This document shows, one piece after another, positions 10,462 to 23,058 of a DNA stretch of 64,000 nt. The notes beneath the pieces were generated by a model that saw only the letters and a list, made by a program, of their open reading frames with translations, did no database searches and was not told the origin of the DNA. Made by a program: the position numbers and the translations under genes. Source of the DNA: Pyropia haitanensis. Its lineage: Eukaryota > Rhodophyta > Bangiophyceae > Bangiales > Bangiaceae. Numbering within the stretch: the stretch's first letter is position 1; each line of letters begins with the position of its first letter. The stretch covers positions 748,496 through 812,495 of the forward strand of contig SDUX01000002.1 of assembly GCA_008729055.1 (NCBI GenBank), read 5' to 3'.

Positions 10462-11072
10462 CGGTAGTGGTAGCGGTGGGGGGTGGTCGGGGCGGCGGCA
10501 GCCGAGGCGGCCGCCCCCCCCCCCCCCGCCCCAGCCGACGGTGGTAGCGACCAGCGTGGCAGGCCTTGGTTAGAGTAACAGCGGTGGATCAGGCGCAACA
10601 GTCAAGAGGGTGGCCCAGGGAGCGGTAGACCTCCTCGAGCCAGAGCAGGCGGCGAGGACAAGAGAGAAAGGCGGTCCAGCGGCGTGCGCCCCCAATGCAG
10701 CGTCGGTGGGGGGAGGGCGGCCGCTGTCGCCGCGGTGGCGGCGGCGCCACCACCAACCCCGCGCGCCCGTCACCACCAACCCCGCGCGCCCGTCACCATC
10801 TCCATTGGCAGAGGGGAGCGGAGAGGCAAAGAGGCTGACACACTCGTGGTGGCTCGTGGCGGCTCGGGAGTCCCGTTCAAATCTGGGGCGGGGGAAAATG
10901 GGATGGAATTGATCTGGGCTCTTCTTTTCTTGAGGTGCACACGTGTCGTCTGCTGGGATCCCCACCGCCAGGCGCAACGTCCAGGTCGACGAGACACACC
11001 GAGTCCCGCGACGAGGATCGTGCTGCGGCCGTGTCCCTGCCGCCGCCGCCACCGCGCCGGCGACGGGCGAGC
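10462..11072. other. intergenic
   Basis: Between the doubtful ORF and the end of the oxygenase gene. Contains a C15 run near 10515 and a short direct repeat (about 10756-10797) built from a CCCGCGCGCCCGTCACCA unit. No gene or RNA recognised. Confidence 0.4.
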
Positions 11073-14000
11073 TCACGGGCACCGGCGCTTGGCGCCACCC
11101 GCGGCCGCCGCGTCGGCGTCGGCGGCCTCGCTGGCCGCGCCCGCATCGCCGCCGCAGCAGCCGCCATGGTCGCCGCCGGCCGCACCCCCTCCAGACGGCA
11201 CCGCGTCGGCGCCGCCGCCGCTGCCGCCGGCTTCCCGCGATGCCTGCGGCGACGGCGACCGCGCGCGCTTGGCGCCTCGGCCGTCGGGGGTGCCGGCCGC
11301 GGAACCGCCGCCGCTGATGTTTGTCCCGTTGGCTGTTGCGACGGCGTCGGCGTCGGCCTTGACGTCGGCAAGCGGGGCGGAGGCCGCCGTGGCATCCACT
11401 GGCGGCGGCGCCGCCGGTACCGTCGGTGACGTCGCCGTTGACGCTGCGAGACCCCCATTTCCCGCGGCCGCCGTCGTCGTCGTCGTCGTCGCGGCCATCG
11501 GCTCGTCTGTCTTGGCCGCCTCTTTCACCAAAGCCGCCTCCACCGCCGCCACCGAATGGATCGCGCTGTCACCCGGCGGCGAGGCGGTCGACGACACGTG
11601 CTCCGGGGCCACCGGTAGTGCGGCGGCGGCGCCCTCGTCCGCTTTGGCGGGTGTGGCTACGGGCGCCGCCGCAGCGGCGCCCCCGTCTGCCTTGACGACC
11701 GGCGCCGCCACTGAGGCGGGGGTGGTGGCCGCCGCCGGTCTGGCAACCGCGGACGACCGTGGGGGCGTCCCGGCGTCTGCTGGCGGCGCAGCCGCCGTTG
11801 CGGCAGCTGCGTGAGGGGAGCTCGCCTCTGCTGGCTCAGCCGCCGCTGTGGCCGCCGTCGGCGCGGTGGCGTCTCCGGCCGGCCCATCCGTCGGGGCCGC
11901 AACCGACGGCGCCGACTCGTCGGTATCCCCCGGCAGTGCGGCACCTGCCTCCGACGCCGCCGCACCCGCTGCCGCCACGACCGCTGCCGGCCCCGCAGGC
12001 GCCACCGCCGCTGCCGACGGCACCGCCGCTTGCGCCGGGGCGTCCCTGGCTGGCCCATCGTCGGGCACGTCAATGACCTCGGCCGCCGCCGCCGCGGCCT
12101 TCGCCGCCGCCGCCGCCGCGGTCGCCGGCGGCTCGCCCGCGGCTACCGACGCGGCCACCGCTTCCGCTGCCGCCACAGCCGCGAGCATGGGCGAGTCCCC
12201 GTCCGACCCGTCGTCAGACACGTCAATGACCTCGGCCGCACACCCCTGCTGGCTGGCCGCCCCCGCAGACCCCGCGGCACCGGCCGCCGCCGCCGCCGCC
12301 TCCCCCCCCCCCCCACCTCCTCCGCCGCCTCCTCGGGGGGCAGCGACGCCAGCAGCCGGCGCAGGCTCGCCTCCTCGGCGCGCCCCGCCGCGGCCGCTTT
12401 GACCGCGGCCCCGTGGAGGGCGCGCGTCTTGCGCAGCTCGACGTACGCGTCGCGGCCGCGGCCGCCCGGCGTGGCGATCGCCGACCACCCGCCAGCCACG
12501 TCGAGGCCGCGGCCAAACGCGGCGGCGACGCGGCGGGCGGCGGGGAGGCCCGCAAGGCCCGTCAGCTGCGTGGTGACCGCGGTCGGGGAGCGAAAAAAGG
12601 CGGCCACCCCGGCGTCGGCGGTCACCGCGTACGGCAGGGACGTGGCGGGCATGGCCCAGGTAAAGGTCGGCCCGGCGCCGCCGACCGCCCGTAGGCGGGA
12701 CTTGGCGAGCGCGCGCACCAGCGCGGCGGCGCCAGGCGGGCCGCGCAGCGCCGCCGCGCGGACAGCCTTGTCTGCCAGCACTTCTGCCAGCACCGACGGC
12801 GGAGCGGCCGCGCCGATCGCGCCCGCCGGCGTGCGGCGGCCGTCGGCGCTCTCCGCGGCGGCCGCAAACGCCTTCACGCCGACGCCCGTCGCGGCGACCG
12901 CCCGCGCGAGCGTCACAGCCGCCTCGTCGCGGTGGCCGCCGCCGGAAAACGCACCGTACTGGCGGCCCGGAAAGGTCACCCCGATCGCTGCCCGAAGGAG
13001 CGCGCCAAACGCGGGCACGCCCGCCAATGCAGTGGCGGGCCCCGACGCCGACGCCGCGGTGACCGCCGCCTCCACGGCCGCCGCGCCGAGCATCGGGCTC
13101 AGTACCCGCACCGCCGCAACCGCCGCGGTCCGCCCGCCGCTCACCACGCCAGCCGCGACGCTCCCGGCGGGCGCCGCCGCCGCGGCGGGGCCGTACAGCA
13201 CCCGAAGTGCGGCGGAGAGCCCGCACAAAAAGCCCCCCCCGTCGGGCACATCCGGCACGATGGACCGCAGCCACGCGGTCACGGCGCCAGCGGCGGCCGC
13301 CAGCAGCGGCGCCACGGCGGCGGGCGTCGTGCCCGCCAGGCGGACGAGCAGCGCATCCGCCGCCTCCGCGCCGCCCTTGGACGCACTCGCCGCGACGGCC
13401 TCGGCCAGCGACGGTGCCAGCGCGTCCATGGAGAAGGCCGCCACCGCGTCAGCGACGGCCTCCCCCGCCGCAGCCGTTGGAAGGCCCCCCGGCTCAGGCG
13501 GTCGGCCGGCGTAGGCGGGCGGCTTGGCCTTGGCCAGCTCCGCCAGCACCTGCCGCGTCGCGCCGCCGCCGTCGCTGACACGGATGGCCAGGCGGAGCAG
13601 CCGTGCCACGTCGGGCCCGTGCACGTACCGCGTCGACGCGAGGCACGAGCGCAGCTGGCCGAGCATATCCGCACGGCCCGCGGGGGTGGCCGCGTCGAGG
13701 CGGTCGTCGACCACGTCCATTGCGGCGGACAGACCAGTGGCGGCCGCCACTGCGAGCGTGTGCGCGCGAGGCCAGACAAAGAGGGCGGCCAGCGAGTAGC
13801 GAAATTCAACGGTGGTGCCCTCGTTGCCAGTCGTCTCAATCTCCTCGTCCGAGGCGTCCGTGTCAAAGCCTGCGCCGTTGCCCGCGTCGATCATGTCCGT
13901 CGCGGGGTCCACGGCAAAAGGGGACAGGACCGACGGGCTGCCGTCGGGGGTCACCCACGCGTCCACCTCCACCTCCTCGTCTTGCACGTCGTCAATGCGC

Positions 14001-15337
14001 CCTATGCCGCGGCCCGACACGCCCCCCGGCAAAGCCTCTCGCGGAATGGGATTGCCGTCCGAGTCCTCCTCCCCCTCCTCGTCATCGTCTTCCCGCTCTT
14101 CAAGGTGCCGCTCCCACTCCTCGTACGGGTCCCCGTACATGGCACCCACGACACGCTTGTGCAGCACCGCCAAGCGCATCTCGAGGACCGGCGCCCCCGA
14201 CGCGTCCGTCTCGGACAGGAGGAGGTCCGCAAGCGCCGCGTCGCGCGGCTTGAGCGCCTTCATCGACAGCCGCCCGGCCGTGTACTTATGCATCAGCCGC
14301 AGCACCAGGTGGCCACACGCTGCCACCGACGCCTCCGCCGCCCACGTGCGGATGACGTGGCGGACGCGTGCCGCGGCGGGGCACCCGCGCGGCGCGCGCG
14401 GCACGGCGCTGCCGCCGCCACCCGCCGCCGTCGCGGCGGGCACCACCAGGTTGTACAGCAGGCACAGCCGCGCGCCGGCCGTCACGGGGTGCAGCTCGTG
14501 GACGCAGTCGGCAAAGAAGGCGGTGGCGTAGAGGGGCGGGCTCGGCCCCGGCGGCGGGCTCGTAAACGCCCGCCGCGGCGGGGCGGTGGCGGGGGAGCCG
14601 TCAAAGTCGAGGCGCTCCCCGCCGTGTTGGACCGACAGCACCCCGCCGGTGTGCCCGCCCACAACGGGCAGCTGCAGGACGAGCGTGCCGACCATCCCCG
14701 CCTCCTTCTCCGTGTCCGTGTGGGGCTTGAAGAAGCCGCCCTCCTCATACAGCACCAGCTTGTCCAGCCGCGGAGTCACCCCCGCAGACAGCGGGATGCC
14801 CAAGCTGCCCGCCAGCCCGCCCGCCACGTGCGCGGCGAGGCGGTCCGCCCAGGCGGCATCGCCCACCGTCACCGCCGCGGCCTTGACCTGCCGGCACAGC
14901 CGCACTTCGGGGTCCACCACCGTGTCGGCGCCGCGGCCAAACGGGGCAGCCTCAGACGCGCCCCGGAGCAGCGCGACGGCCGCCGCGTCGAGCGGCAAGG
15001 TCAGGTCGCCGGCGCCGGCAATGGCCAGCGACGGATAGGGAAAGCCAGCCAGTGGGCCGCCCACCGCAAACGGCGGGGGAGGCGCCGCGGACGACCACGC
15101 GCGGAGCGCGGCGCCGAGGTCATCGGGCACCCACCCGACCGCCGAGCTGCTGGACGACGACAGCGCCGCCGCCGACGGCGACGACGACGACGACGACGAC
15201 GGCGGCGGGCTCGCCGTGGCGGCCGCCTTGGAGGCAGTCGACACGGCGGACGGGGAGGAGACCACGCTTGCCGAGCCGCCCGCGTCAGACGACAAGGATG
15301 ACGAGGGGCACAGCCCACCGGGGGTGGGGTCTGCCAT
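11073..15337 (-). CDS. large 2OG-Fe(II) oxygenase (P4H-type) with SUMO-interacting tail
   Basis: Residues about 195-300 form a prolyl-4-hydroxylase-type 2-oxoglutarate/Fe(II) dioxygenase core: iron ligands His206 and Asp208 (HTD) in GGFFKPHTDTEKEAG, distal His280 in DCVHEL, and Arg290 in GARLCLLYN for 2OG. A long helical region of unknown role follows, with an acidic stretch near residues 390-420 (EEREDDDEEGEEDSDG). The frame breaks at 13 C (12302-12314); one extra base leads into an Ala-rich tail with two motifs, VIDVSDD and VIDVPDD, that fit SUMO-interacting motifs, and basic clusters (GAKRARSPSP and terminal AKRRCP) resembling nuclear signals. Restored length about 1,421 residues. The substrate is unknown; a nuclear hydroxylase recruited by SUMO is an inference. 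The start is ATG 15337. Confidence 0.82.
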
Positions 15338-17755
15338 GCTGGCGGTGTGCCCGCAGCGGGCCACACGCCGCCAGGACAGACTAGCCTGGTAAACACAGAG
15401 AGGCGGGGGGGGGGGAGGGGCGTCCGTGGGGAAGGGATGCAAGACGGCCGCCCGGCGGGCCCGGTGAGGGTCCCCCCCACCTGGACGCACGCGCAACGGC
15501 AGCGGAAACGACGGCGGGGGCGGTGCGGCGCGTCGGCGACGGTAGGGGAGCAGCCGCCGCGGAGGCGCAGCTGCCGAGAACGTCGGCCGCGGCCGGCAGG
15601 CCGCGGCGGGACTGACGGCCGCGGAGGACCGGCGGGTGGAGCGGGGGGTCGGCGCGGACGGAGGGTGCGACGCGGACAGGCGGCGCGGGCGGGCGGTGCA
15701 GGGATACTGTGGGGAAGTGGGAGCGAGAGGGGTGGGGGCGGGGGGGGGGGGTGGAGCGAGAGGGGGTGGCGGTCCGCACGCGGAGGGCGCCAAGGGCGCG
15801 CGGCCGCGCGGATCACGCCTGCGGCTCCTGCCTGCGCGCGCGTGGGGGGCGGCGGCCCCCTGGCTTTCTGTACGGCCCCCGTAGCGACGCCGCCAGTGGT
15901 AAGCGCAGTCCGTTACTCAAGTACACTGGAGGGCAACGGGATCGTCCCACTTGCTCCTCAAATAGATTTCGAGTGGGTAGACCTGTGCATCCAAGAAGAG
16001 CTGATGCCCGTGCGCTCCCTGCGGCGGCTGCTTCGTACTGTCGCGCCGGCCAGTCGGCCATCATCGCCTCTGGCGCGGCGTGCTCTCGGTCCGGCGCGCC
16101 GCGAGCGCGGGGGTGGCCCGCCCCAAACCGCCCCGACGCCGTCCCGCTGCGTTATCCCCTCTCCCCCGCCGCGTGCTTCCAATCCCTCGCCCGGGTCGAC
16201 GGCGGCGACGGCAGCGACGGCGGTGGCGGCGGTGGCGGGCCGCGGCGGCGACGGCGGCGACGGCGGCGGCGACGGTGGCCGTCGCGGCGGTGGTGGCGGC
16301 AGCGGCGACAGCGGTCGCGGTAGCTGAGGTGGTGGTTGCGGTGGCGGCGGCTGTGGTGGTGGCTTGGCACGCAGGCTGGCGTGGCTCGCCGGCTCCTGGC
16401 CTTCGAGCGTGCGTGCGAAATTCTTTGACGGCGCCACCCCCCTCGGGCGGCAGGTCGGGCAGGTTCGGGCAGGCACTTCCCCCCCCCCCCCCCGTCCGCC
16501 TTGACCCAGTGGCTCCCTCTTTCCCTCTCTCCCTCCTTCCCTAGACGCACCAGCTGGTGTGCTGCTGGGGGTGGTCCTTGCTGGTGCGCCGCGATATGGT
16601 GCGTGCTTGACGGGAGGATGCACTTGAATTGGGTGGGCGCTTGTCTGGCGGGGAGGGGGGAGGATGGGGTGGAGTGGTGGGGAGAGGGGGAGGCTGTTGG
16701 GGAGGGGCTTGCGGGTCACCCCGGAACTGGGGCGCCCCATGAGCAGCTGCACTACCCGCAACGCCTTCCGCTGTGAAGCGATCGGGGCACGGGGGGGGAG
16801 GACGGGGGGGGACCCGGCCCTCTCCTGGTGCGTTCCTCTCATTCAGGAGGGGGAGCTGGTCCTCTTTCGCCGGTCGATGATCTTTCCTCTGCCCGCCCCC
16901 CCGTCGATGGCCATGCAGTGGCGCGCACGACGCTCCTGGGGAGTACACCTCACGTGTGGGAGTATGAGGGGTGGGGCTTGCGGGGGCGGAGCTGGCGAGC
17001 GCAGCCGATGCGACGGAGCAGGCTGCCCCCGCTCTCGGCGCGGTGGCGGTGCTGGTCGCGTCGGCGGCGGTGAGGGACACGCGAGCGCCAGGGGCAGTCG
17101 CCAACCAAGGCGGACCGCGACGGGCGGGCCTCCAGCGGGGAGGCACCTCCGGTTACATTCCTCCAGCGCCGCCCGGGGCGCATCGGTGGGTGGGCCCTGC
17201 TGGCCGGGTCGTGCCGTCGGGGGGGGTGGGTCGGGGGGGGAGGAGCGGTTGCCGCGGACGCCGTCGCGGCTGCCGTCTTGTCCTTGGCGCCCACTCAGGA
17301 AGAGAGGCGGGGGGGGGGGAGGAAGGGTGTCGCGCCTGCGCGCCCTGCACTGCGGTTGGTGGTCGGCCTGCTTCTTGGGGGGGGTTCCGCGGAGGCGGCC
17401 GGGTGGGGGGTGCGTGGAGAGGGGTGGGGTGGGGGTAGGTGGGTAGTGGGCCCTGTTGCCATTGGTGTGGCGCCGGGGCCGACGCGGCGCCGGCGTCGGG
17501 CGGTTGCGTCGCGGCGCCGCGGCGACGCGGCCGCGGCGACGGTGTGTCCCCCTTCCCGCTCTGGTCTTCGCGGCGGCGATCGTGGCTAGCTAGGTGACGT
17601 GGTAGGGTACGTCGAGGGCAGTCTACTGCTGAGCGTCACGGTAGCTGAGAACCCGTTGTCCCTGCCCCTGCCCCCCTTCCCCTCCCCCCTCCTCCGTTTG
17701 CGCCCCACATCGCTCCCCCTCCCGCTGTGCCAGTGCACCCTCCCTGGCCGTCACG
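15338..17755. other. long divergent intergenic region
   Basis: It separates the divergent oxygenase and phosphatase genes. It holds many G and C runs (for example C14 near 16482) and GGC-type repeats at 16200-16330. Short open frames occur on both strands but none shows a family match. A stretch near 15965-16050 on the plus strand reads protein-like (DFEWVDLCIQEELMPV) without a start codon and is not called. A pyrimidine-rich stretch directly precedes the phosphatase ATG (17650-17740) and probably belongs to its leader. Confidence 0.4.
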
Positions 17756-19744
17756 ATGCGGACGTTTCGGGACATGGTCTTGCGGCGCAACCGCAAGGCC
17801 GGCGGCCTCCCGCCGGCGGCGGCGTCGGGCCCCGCGTCGACGCCCGGCTCCCGCCCCGTGATGCGGCGGGATGACAGCGCCGGGTCGGTGGCGCTGATGG
17901 AGGATTCGTCGACCAGCGGTGGCCGGGAGCCCCCCGACTCGCCGCCCCCGCCGACGAGCGCGCGGCCGCCGCGCGCGGTGCCGGCGGTCTCCACCGACGG
18001 TGGCGGTGGCGGCGAGGACGAGCTGTGCGCGGAGCTCGGGTTTAGCGAGGACAGCGGCGCGAATAGCAGCGCCAAGTCGGGCGACATGGTCGTGCCGACG
18101 AGCATGATCGTGCGGGTGCAGCCCGACGGGTCGGCGCGGAGCGTGAATGGCAAGGTGATTAGCGGGCAGCGGACGGCGAGTGTGCCCAAGAGCATCTCGG
18201 CGCTGCGCAACGTCTTGGGCGGCAGCCGCCACGGTAGCCGGTCGATGCGGAGCGGGAGCGTGGACAACACCGTGCCGGGCAGTGAGCGGCTGTCCATTGA
18301 CGGCGACGGCCGGCCACCGCCCGCGGCGGAGCGGAGACAGGCGCGGAGCAAGCGACCCAGCGGCCAGCCGCTCGAGGCAGGTGCGGGCGGCGTGTCGCTG
18401 GCTGCGTCGGAGGCGCGTTCGTTGGCCAGCACGGAGAGCAACCAGAACGCGTCGGCGGCGGCGGCGGCGAGGAAAAGCCGCGCCTCCCGCCTGTCTGCCC
18501 TATCCTCGATGGGCCTCAACACGGGGGAGGGCGTCATGGCGCTCACCGAGGCGAGCCAGCTGCTCGTGCAGGTGGGCGCGTCGTCCAAGGCCGGCTCGGA
18601 GCCGGTCCCGCCCGGGCAGCCTGGCGACGCACGGGAGACCCAAAAGGAAAACCAAGACGCGTACTGCGTGCACGCGCCGTTTGCGGGGCGGCCCGACCAG
18701 CTACTCGCCGCCGTCTTTGACGGCCACGGCGCGGTGGGGCGGCCCATCTCGCACTGCACCCGCGACGTACTGCCGACGTTACTGGAGCGGGAGCTGGGTG
18801 GGGACCCGCCGGGCGCGGCCACGGCCGCGGCCGCGGCGCCGCCGCCCGCGACCGCCGACCACGCGCGGCGGGTGGCGGCACTGGTCGGCTCCTTTATCGA
18901 GGCCGAGGCGGTGCTGTGTGACGAGGACCGGCGGATTGACCACGTCTTTTCCGGCACGACGGCCGTGATGGCGTGGATGACGGGCCAGCAAGACCTCTAC
19001 TGCGCGTGGGCGGGCGACTCGCGGTGCATCCTCGGCCGGCGGCTGCCGCCCGCCATCCCCGGCGGCAAGGACCGCTTCGCCGCCATTGACTGCACGTTTG
19101 ACCACAAGCCCGGGCGGCTCGACGAGAAGCGGAGGATCAAGGCGGCGGGCGGCCGCGTCGCGCGGTGGCGCAAGAACATTGGTCCCGAGCGCGTCTGGCT
19201 GCCGCGCGACTGGCTGCCCGGCCTGGCCATGACCCGCTCCGTCGGGGACACGGTGCTCAGCGACTACGGGGTCGAGCCGCGGCCCGACGTGACGTACACG
19301 CGGCTGCAAGCCAACGACTCGTTCCTGGTGCTCGCCAGCGACGGGGTGTGGGAGTTCATGCCCTCCCAGGAGGTGGCCGACTTTGTTGGCCGCCTCCGCC
19401 GGGAGGGCGTCGCGCCCAAGGAGGCCGCCGACGCGCTGGTACGCGAGAGCGTCCGCCGCTGGCGCCGCAACGAGGTCGTCGTCGACGACACGACGGCGGT
19501 GATTGTGTACCTCGACGCGGCGGGGCGGCCCGCATCGCCGACCGGCCACGCCGCCTCGTCAATGGACTGGGGGTCCGCGGGCAGCGACGACGCGCTGGAC
19601 GTGGCCGCGCCGCGGTCGACGCTGGCCAAGCTCCTCGGCAAGGCCGCCGTGCCGCCGGGCAGCCGGCCAGCGCAGCTCGACGCCGCGGGCAAGCTGCTCC
19701 CGTTTGCCCCAAAACACGAGGACGTCAACCCGGGAAAAGGATAG
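17756..19744 (+). CDS. PP2C-family Ser/Thr protein phosphatase
   Basis: A 662-residue intronless metal-dependent phosphatase. The first 290 residues are a Ser/Gly/Pro-rich regulatory extension. The catalytic domain carries the PP2C motifs in order: KENQDAY, VFDGHGAVG (metal Asp), SGTTAVMA, WAGDSRCILG, FDHKP, RIKAAGGRV, LAMTRSVGD (metal Asp), LASDGVWEF and VDDTTAVIVYL (metal Asp). PP2Cs reverse stress and developmental kinase signalling; a specific substrate cannot be read from sequence. The start ATG 17756 follows a pyrimidine-rich leader and the MRTFRDMVLRR start looks natural. The frame is unbroken, consistent with the absence of long G/C runs inside the gene. Confidence 0.93.
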   Translation: MRTFRDMVLRRNRKAGGLPPAAASGPASTPGSRPVMRRDDSAGSVALMEDSSTSGGREPPDSPPPPTSARPPRAVPAVSTDGGGGGEDELCAELGFSEDSGANSSAKSGDMVVPTSMIVRVQPDGSARSVNGKVISGQRTASVPKSISALRNVLGGSRHGSRSMRSGSVDNTVPGSERLSIDGDGRPPPAAERRQARSKRPSGQPLEAGAGGVSLAASEARSLASTESNQNASAAAAARKSRASRLSALSSMGLNTGEGVMALTEASQLLVQVGASSKAGSEPVPPGQPGDARETQKENQDAYCVHAPFAGRPDQLLAAVFDGHGAVGRPISHCTRDVLPTLLERELGGDPPGAATAAAAAPPPATADHARRVAALVGSFIEAEAVLCDEDRRIDHVFSGTTAVMAWMTGQQDLYCAWAGDSRCILGRRLPPAIPGGKDRFAAIDCTFDHKPGRLDEKRRIKAAGGRVARWRKNIGPERVWLPRDWLPGLAMTRSVGDTVLSDYGVEPRPDVTYTRLQANDSFLVLASDGVWEFMPSQEVADFVGRLRREGVAPKEAADALVRESVRRWRRNEVVVDDTTAVIVYLDAAGRPASPTGHAASSMDWGSAGSDDALDVAAPRSTLAKLLGKAAVPPGSRPAQLDAAGKLLPFAPKHEDVNPGKG

Positions 19745-20169
19745 CAGCGGGGGGGGGGGGGGGGGGGGCGCACTGGCGGCACGGGCGGGGGGGGGAGGGT
19801 GGAGGGTGGGGGGTGGGGAGGGAGCCGGGCGGGAAGCGGGGCATTGGGGGGGGGTGAGCGCGCGTGGGCGCGAACAAAAGCTGTCGTGACTGTAACCAGC
19901 AGCTGCCGGTCGTGGCGGCACGGAGGCCCGTCGTGGTGGTCGCGCCCCTGCGCCGCGGGGGCCGTGTTGGGCCCGCCGCCGCCAGCCCGCACGCCTCCCA
20001 CACGAGGTCCCCCTCGTTGAACTGCGATGTGTTGCTCCGCAGGACCAGCCCCACCGGTCATGAGGCCGAGATTGTTGTTGACCGCCCAACCAGGCGTCGT
20101 CAAGGCTACCGGAGCCGTTGGCGGTCGCGTCCTAGCGCAGAGTTCCACGGCCGTACACCCCACCCACCC
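19745..20169. other. intergenic between convergent genes
   Basis: It starts with an uninterrupted G run of about 19 bases just after the phosphatase stop and contains further G runs. Only 3'-end sequence is expected here; no gene recognised. Confidence 0.5.
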
Positions 20170-23058
20170 TCAACCCGACGGCATCGGGCGCATGCGCCCC
20201 CCCCCCTCCTCCCCCACCTCCACCAGCCACTCGTGCCAGCGGCGGAGCCCCCCCCCGTGCGCAACGGTTAGCCCCGCGCCCGCGGCGGACCGGAGCGCCG
20301 CCATCACCGCGTCCGCGGCGGCCGCGTCGAGCGGCGCGGTCGGCTCGTCCGCGACGAGCAGCGCCGGCCGGTGGTAGACGGCGCGGGCGGCCGACAGGCG
20401 GGCGGCCTCGCCGGGCGTGAGCACGTCCGCCCACATGTCGCCGGCGGCACCGGCCGCGGCGGCGGCGGCGTCGGTGGCGACCGCGGCGGGGGGGGCGGCG
20501 GCGCCGCCACCAGCGCTTCCGGGCGACCCCGCCCGCGACGAGGCGCCCCCGCCGCCACCCGACGCGCGCGCCGCGGGGACGTCAGCAGCGGCGGCGGCCG
20601 CCGCCGCCGCCACGTCGGCCGCCACCGCCCCCGACAGGGGCACGTCCAGCAGCCGCCGGGAGAGCGCACGCGGGAAGCCCACCGCGTCGACGGCGGCGAG
20701 GACGGCGCGCCGCTCGGCGGCGGCGGCGGGGGTGGCGCCCGCGGCGGGCGCGTCCGGGTAGACAATCATCTCACGCAGGCTGCGGGCGGTGCCGAGGTAG
20801 GGGCGCTGGGGGAGGAACAGCACGCCCCGCCGGCCGCCGCGGCGGCGGGGCGGGGGGGGGGGGGGTGCAACAGACGACGGCGCGCCGCCCGCGTCGTCGC
20901 TGGCAACGGCCAGCGCCACGTGGTCGGGCGTGCCGCCGCGGCTGACCGCCCGCCCGGCGGCGGCCGTGTCCGCGCCGTCGTCGTTGCGGACAGCGTGGTG
21001 GCCATGTTTGTCGTCGTCGGGCAGCCACGCGTCGCGGCGGAGGAAGACCTCCCCCGACGCGGGTGGCCACAGCCCCGCCAGGACGCGGAGCAGGCTGGTC
21101 TTGCCCACCCCCGACGGCCCCTGCAGCAGCACCCACTCGCCGGGGTGGACGGACAGCGAGACGGGCGTGGCGGCGAGGAGTGGCGTGCCCCGCGGTGCCG
21201 ACGCGCTCGGCAGCGTCTGCACCGTCACGGCGGCGAGCGCGGCCAGGACGGGCGCGGGGGGGGGCGACGCACCCCCGCTGCTGGCGTCGGCGGCCGAGCC
21301 CGCCACCCCCAACGCCCGTTCCGTAGCGTCGCCCGAGACGGGGGACGGCACCCGCGAGCAGCGGGGCGACAGCGACACGGCCGTAAGGTCATAGGGGGAC
21401 GTGCCAGGCGAGGCCGTGCCGGCCGCCGCACCCGGCGACGCCACCTCCTCGTCGCTGCTGTCGTCCACACCCGCGGCGTGGCCGCCGCCGCCTCCCCCGT
21501 GGGGCCCCCTAAATGCGCGGTCAACCGACGGCGGCAGCTGCACCAGCTCCTCAGCCTCCTCCCCACCGGCGGGCGGGCGCACCCGTCCACCCCGTCTGCC
21601 GCCGCCCTCCGCGTCGCGTGCCGCGGCCACGACGACGCCGCCGCCGCGGCCGCCGCCGCTGCGCCGCCCCCCCCCCTTGACGCCCCCCCGTGACTCCATC
21701 GCCGCGGCCACCCCCGCCACCCGCGCGGCGTAGGCGGCGAGGTCGGCAACGTGTGTGCCCAACTGGATGAGCGTCGTGAAGCTATACAGCAGCTGCATAA
21801 AGACGCTGCCCGTCTGGGACACCCACCGCGCGCGGCCGGGGCCGTCGGTGGGCACGCCCCACGCGCCGCCGCCCCCGCCGCCACCACCGTCGTCACCGTG
21901 TGCGCCCGCGACAAAGAGCGCGTACCCCAGCGCCCCGTACATGACGCCGCTGACGTAGTAGCCGTACCCATACTCAAGCGTGTTCAGCCGCACGTGCGCG
22001 GCAATGACCGCCCACACGCGGTCGACGGCGGCGGCGAGGAGGCCGTCCAGGCGGCGGCGCTCCTCCGCCTCCCCGCCCGTAAACGCGACGCCCTCGGCGG
22101 CCCGCCGGAGCGCCACGTGCTCGTTGCGGAGGCGCGCCTCGGCCGCCTCAGCGGCCGCCACCCGCGGCGCCGCCACCGCCGCCGCGCCGACCGTCACCGC
22201 CGCCGCAGCGGCCGACCACGCGACGGCCACACCAAGGGCGGGCCACCCGGCACGGACGGCCGTCTGGACGGCGTACCATCCGACGCTGCCGCCGGCTTCG
22301 AGCGCCCCGCCCGAGCCAGTGTCCCCGCCCGCCAGGACGGTGAGGAGGGTGGCCGTCCCGTCGCGCACGTCCGTCACCATCCGCTGGTCGGGCGCGTCGA
22401 GGGCGCCGCCGTCGGCCAGCGCCACGAGTGGCGACACCACGTGCCACGCAGGGGTGCCGTCGGCGTCGGCGGCACCGCCGCCGTCGCCGCCACCCCCGTC
22501 CCGCCCCCTAGCCTCACGCGGCACGCGCAGGTAGCGCGCGTGGAGCGCGCGCGTCAGCGCGGCGCGGCCGCCGACCGCGGCGGCCTCGCGGAGGTACGCG
22601 CGCCCCACCTTGGCCGCCACCGTCGCGGTGGCGAGCACGAGCAGCCACGCGAGGGCGCGCCGGAACGCGGCTGCGTCGGCGGCGACGAGCGCGGCGTAGA
22701 GGTCGCCGGGCGCGAGGATGAGGTAGTAGCCCAGCGCCGCGTACGCGGCGATCGCGGCGGGCAGCGCCGCCGCGACGCGGCGGTCGGATGGGGTCGCGTA
22801 CGGGAGCGCCAGCCGCGTGAGGTAGGCCAGCTGGGCGAGGAGGGGGCGGCCGACCGTGGCCTGGGGGGAGGGGGGGGAGAGGGCAGGGGGGGGCGCCACC
22901 GCGTGTGCCCAGCCACTGCCGTCACCGTCACCGCTGCCGCTGCCGCCACTGCCGCTGCTGCCGCCGCTGTCGCGTCTTCCACCAAAGGCGCCGCCGCCAC
23001 CGCTGCCACCGTCCATCAGCGGGGCGCCCTCGGCAGCGGCAGCGGTAGCAGTCTTCAT
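20170..23058 (-). CDS. ABC half transporter, ABCD (peroxisomal/lysosomal) type
   Basis: A 962-residue half transporter: an N-terminal membrane domain with about six hydrophobic segments (residues about 80-470) followed by one nucleotide-binding domain. Subfamily D traits are present: [10 protein letters not shown] (the NPDQR motif), an EAA-like segment before the NBD ([16 protein letters not shown]) and [23 protein letters not shown] motifs are Walker [12 protein letters not shown], signature [14 protein letters not shown] in place of LSGGQ, Walker [13 protein letters not shown] with the catalytic Glu, and H-loop His in [12 protein letters not shown] proteins dimerise to move acyl-CoAs or cobalamin; the substrate is undecided here. 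Ala/Gly inserts enlarge the NBD between the Q-loop and signature. The start is ATG 23058 and no frame break is needed. Confidence 0.88.
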   Translation of the reverse strand: MKTATAAAAEGAPLMDGGSGGGGAFGGRRDSGGSSGSGGSGSGDGDGSGWAHAVAPPPALSPPSPQATVGRPLLAQLAYLTRLALPYATPSDRRVAAALPAAIAAYAALGYYLILAPGDLYAALVAADAAAFRRALAWLLVLATATVAAKVGRAYLREAAAVGGRAALTRALHARYLRVPREARGRDGGGGDGGGAADADGTPAWHVVSPLVALADGGALDAPDQRMVTDVRDGTATLLTVLAGGDTGSGGALEAGGSVGWYAVQTAVRAGWPALGVAVAWSAAAAAVTVGAAAVAAPRVAAAEAAEARLRNEHVALRRAAEGVAFTGGEAEERRRLDGLLAAAVDRVWAVIAAHVRLNTLEYGYGYYVSGVMYGALGYALFVAGAHGDDGGGGGGGGAWGVPTDGPGRARWVSQTGSVFMQLLYSFTTLIQLGTHVADLAAYAARVAGVAAAMESRGGVKGGGRRSGGGRGGGVVVAAARDAEGGGRRGGRVRPPAGGEEAEELVQLPPSVDRAFRGPHGGGGGGHAAGVDDSSDEEVASPGAAAGTASPGTSPYDLTAVSLSPRCSRVPSPVSGDATERALGVAGSAADASSGGASPPPAPVLAALAAVTVQTLPSASAPRGTPLLAATPVSLSVHPGEWVLLQGPSGVGKTSLLRVLAGLWPPASGEVFLRRDAWLPDDDKHGHHAVRNDDGADTAAAGRAVSRGGTPDHVALAVASDDAGGAPSSVAPPPPPPRRRGGRRGVLFLPQRPYLGTARSLREMIVYPDAPAAGATPAAAAERRAVLAAVDAVGFPRALSRRLLDVPLSGAVAADVAAAAAAAAADVPAARASGGGGGASSRAGSPGSAGGGAAAPPAAVATDAAAAAAGAAGDMWADVLTPGEAARLSAARAVYHRPALLVADEPTAPLDAAAADAVMAALRSAAGAGLTVAHGGGLRRWHEWLVEVGEEGGGRMRPMPSG

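Noticed and set aside
12932..15301. 789-codon plus-strand frame opposite the oxygenase
   Set aside because: Shadow of the real minus-strand gene, whose conserved dioxygenase motifs define the coding strand.
15347..16327. Plus-strand frame with a protein-like patch near 15965-16050
   Set aside because: Only about 30 residues look natural, there is no ATG and the rest is repeat; insufficient support.
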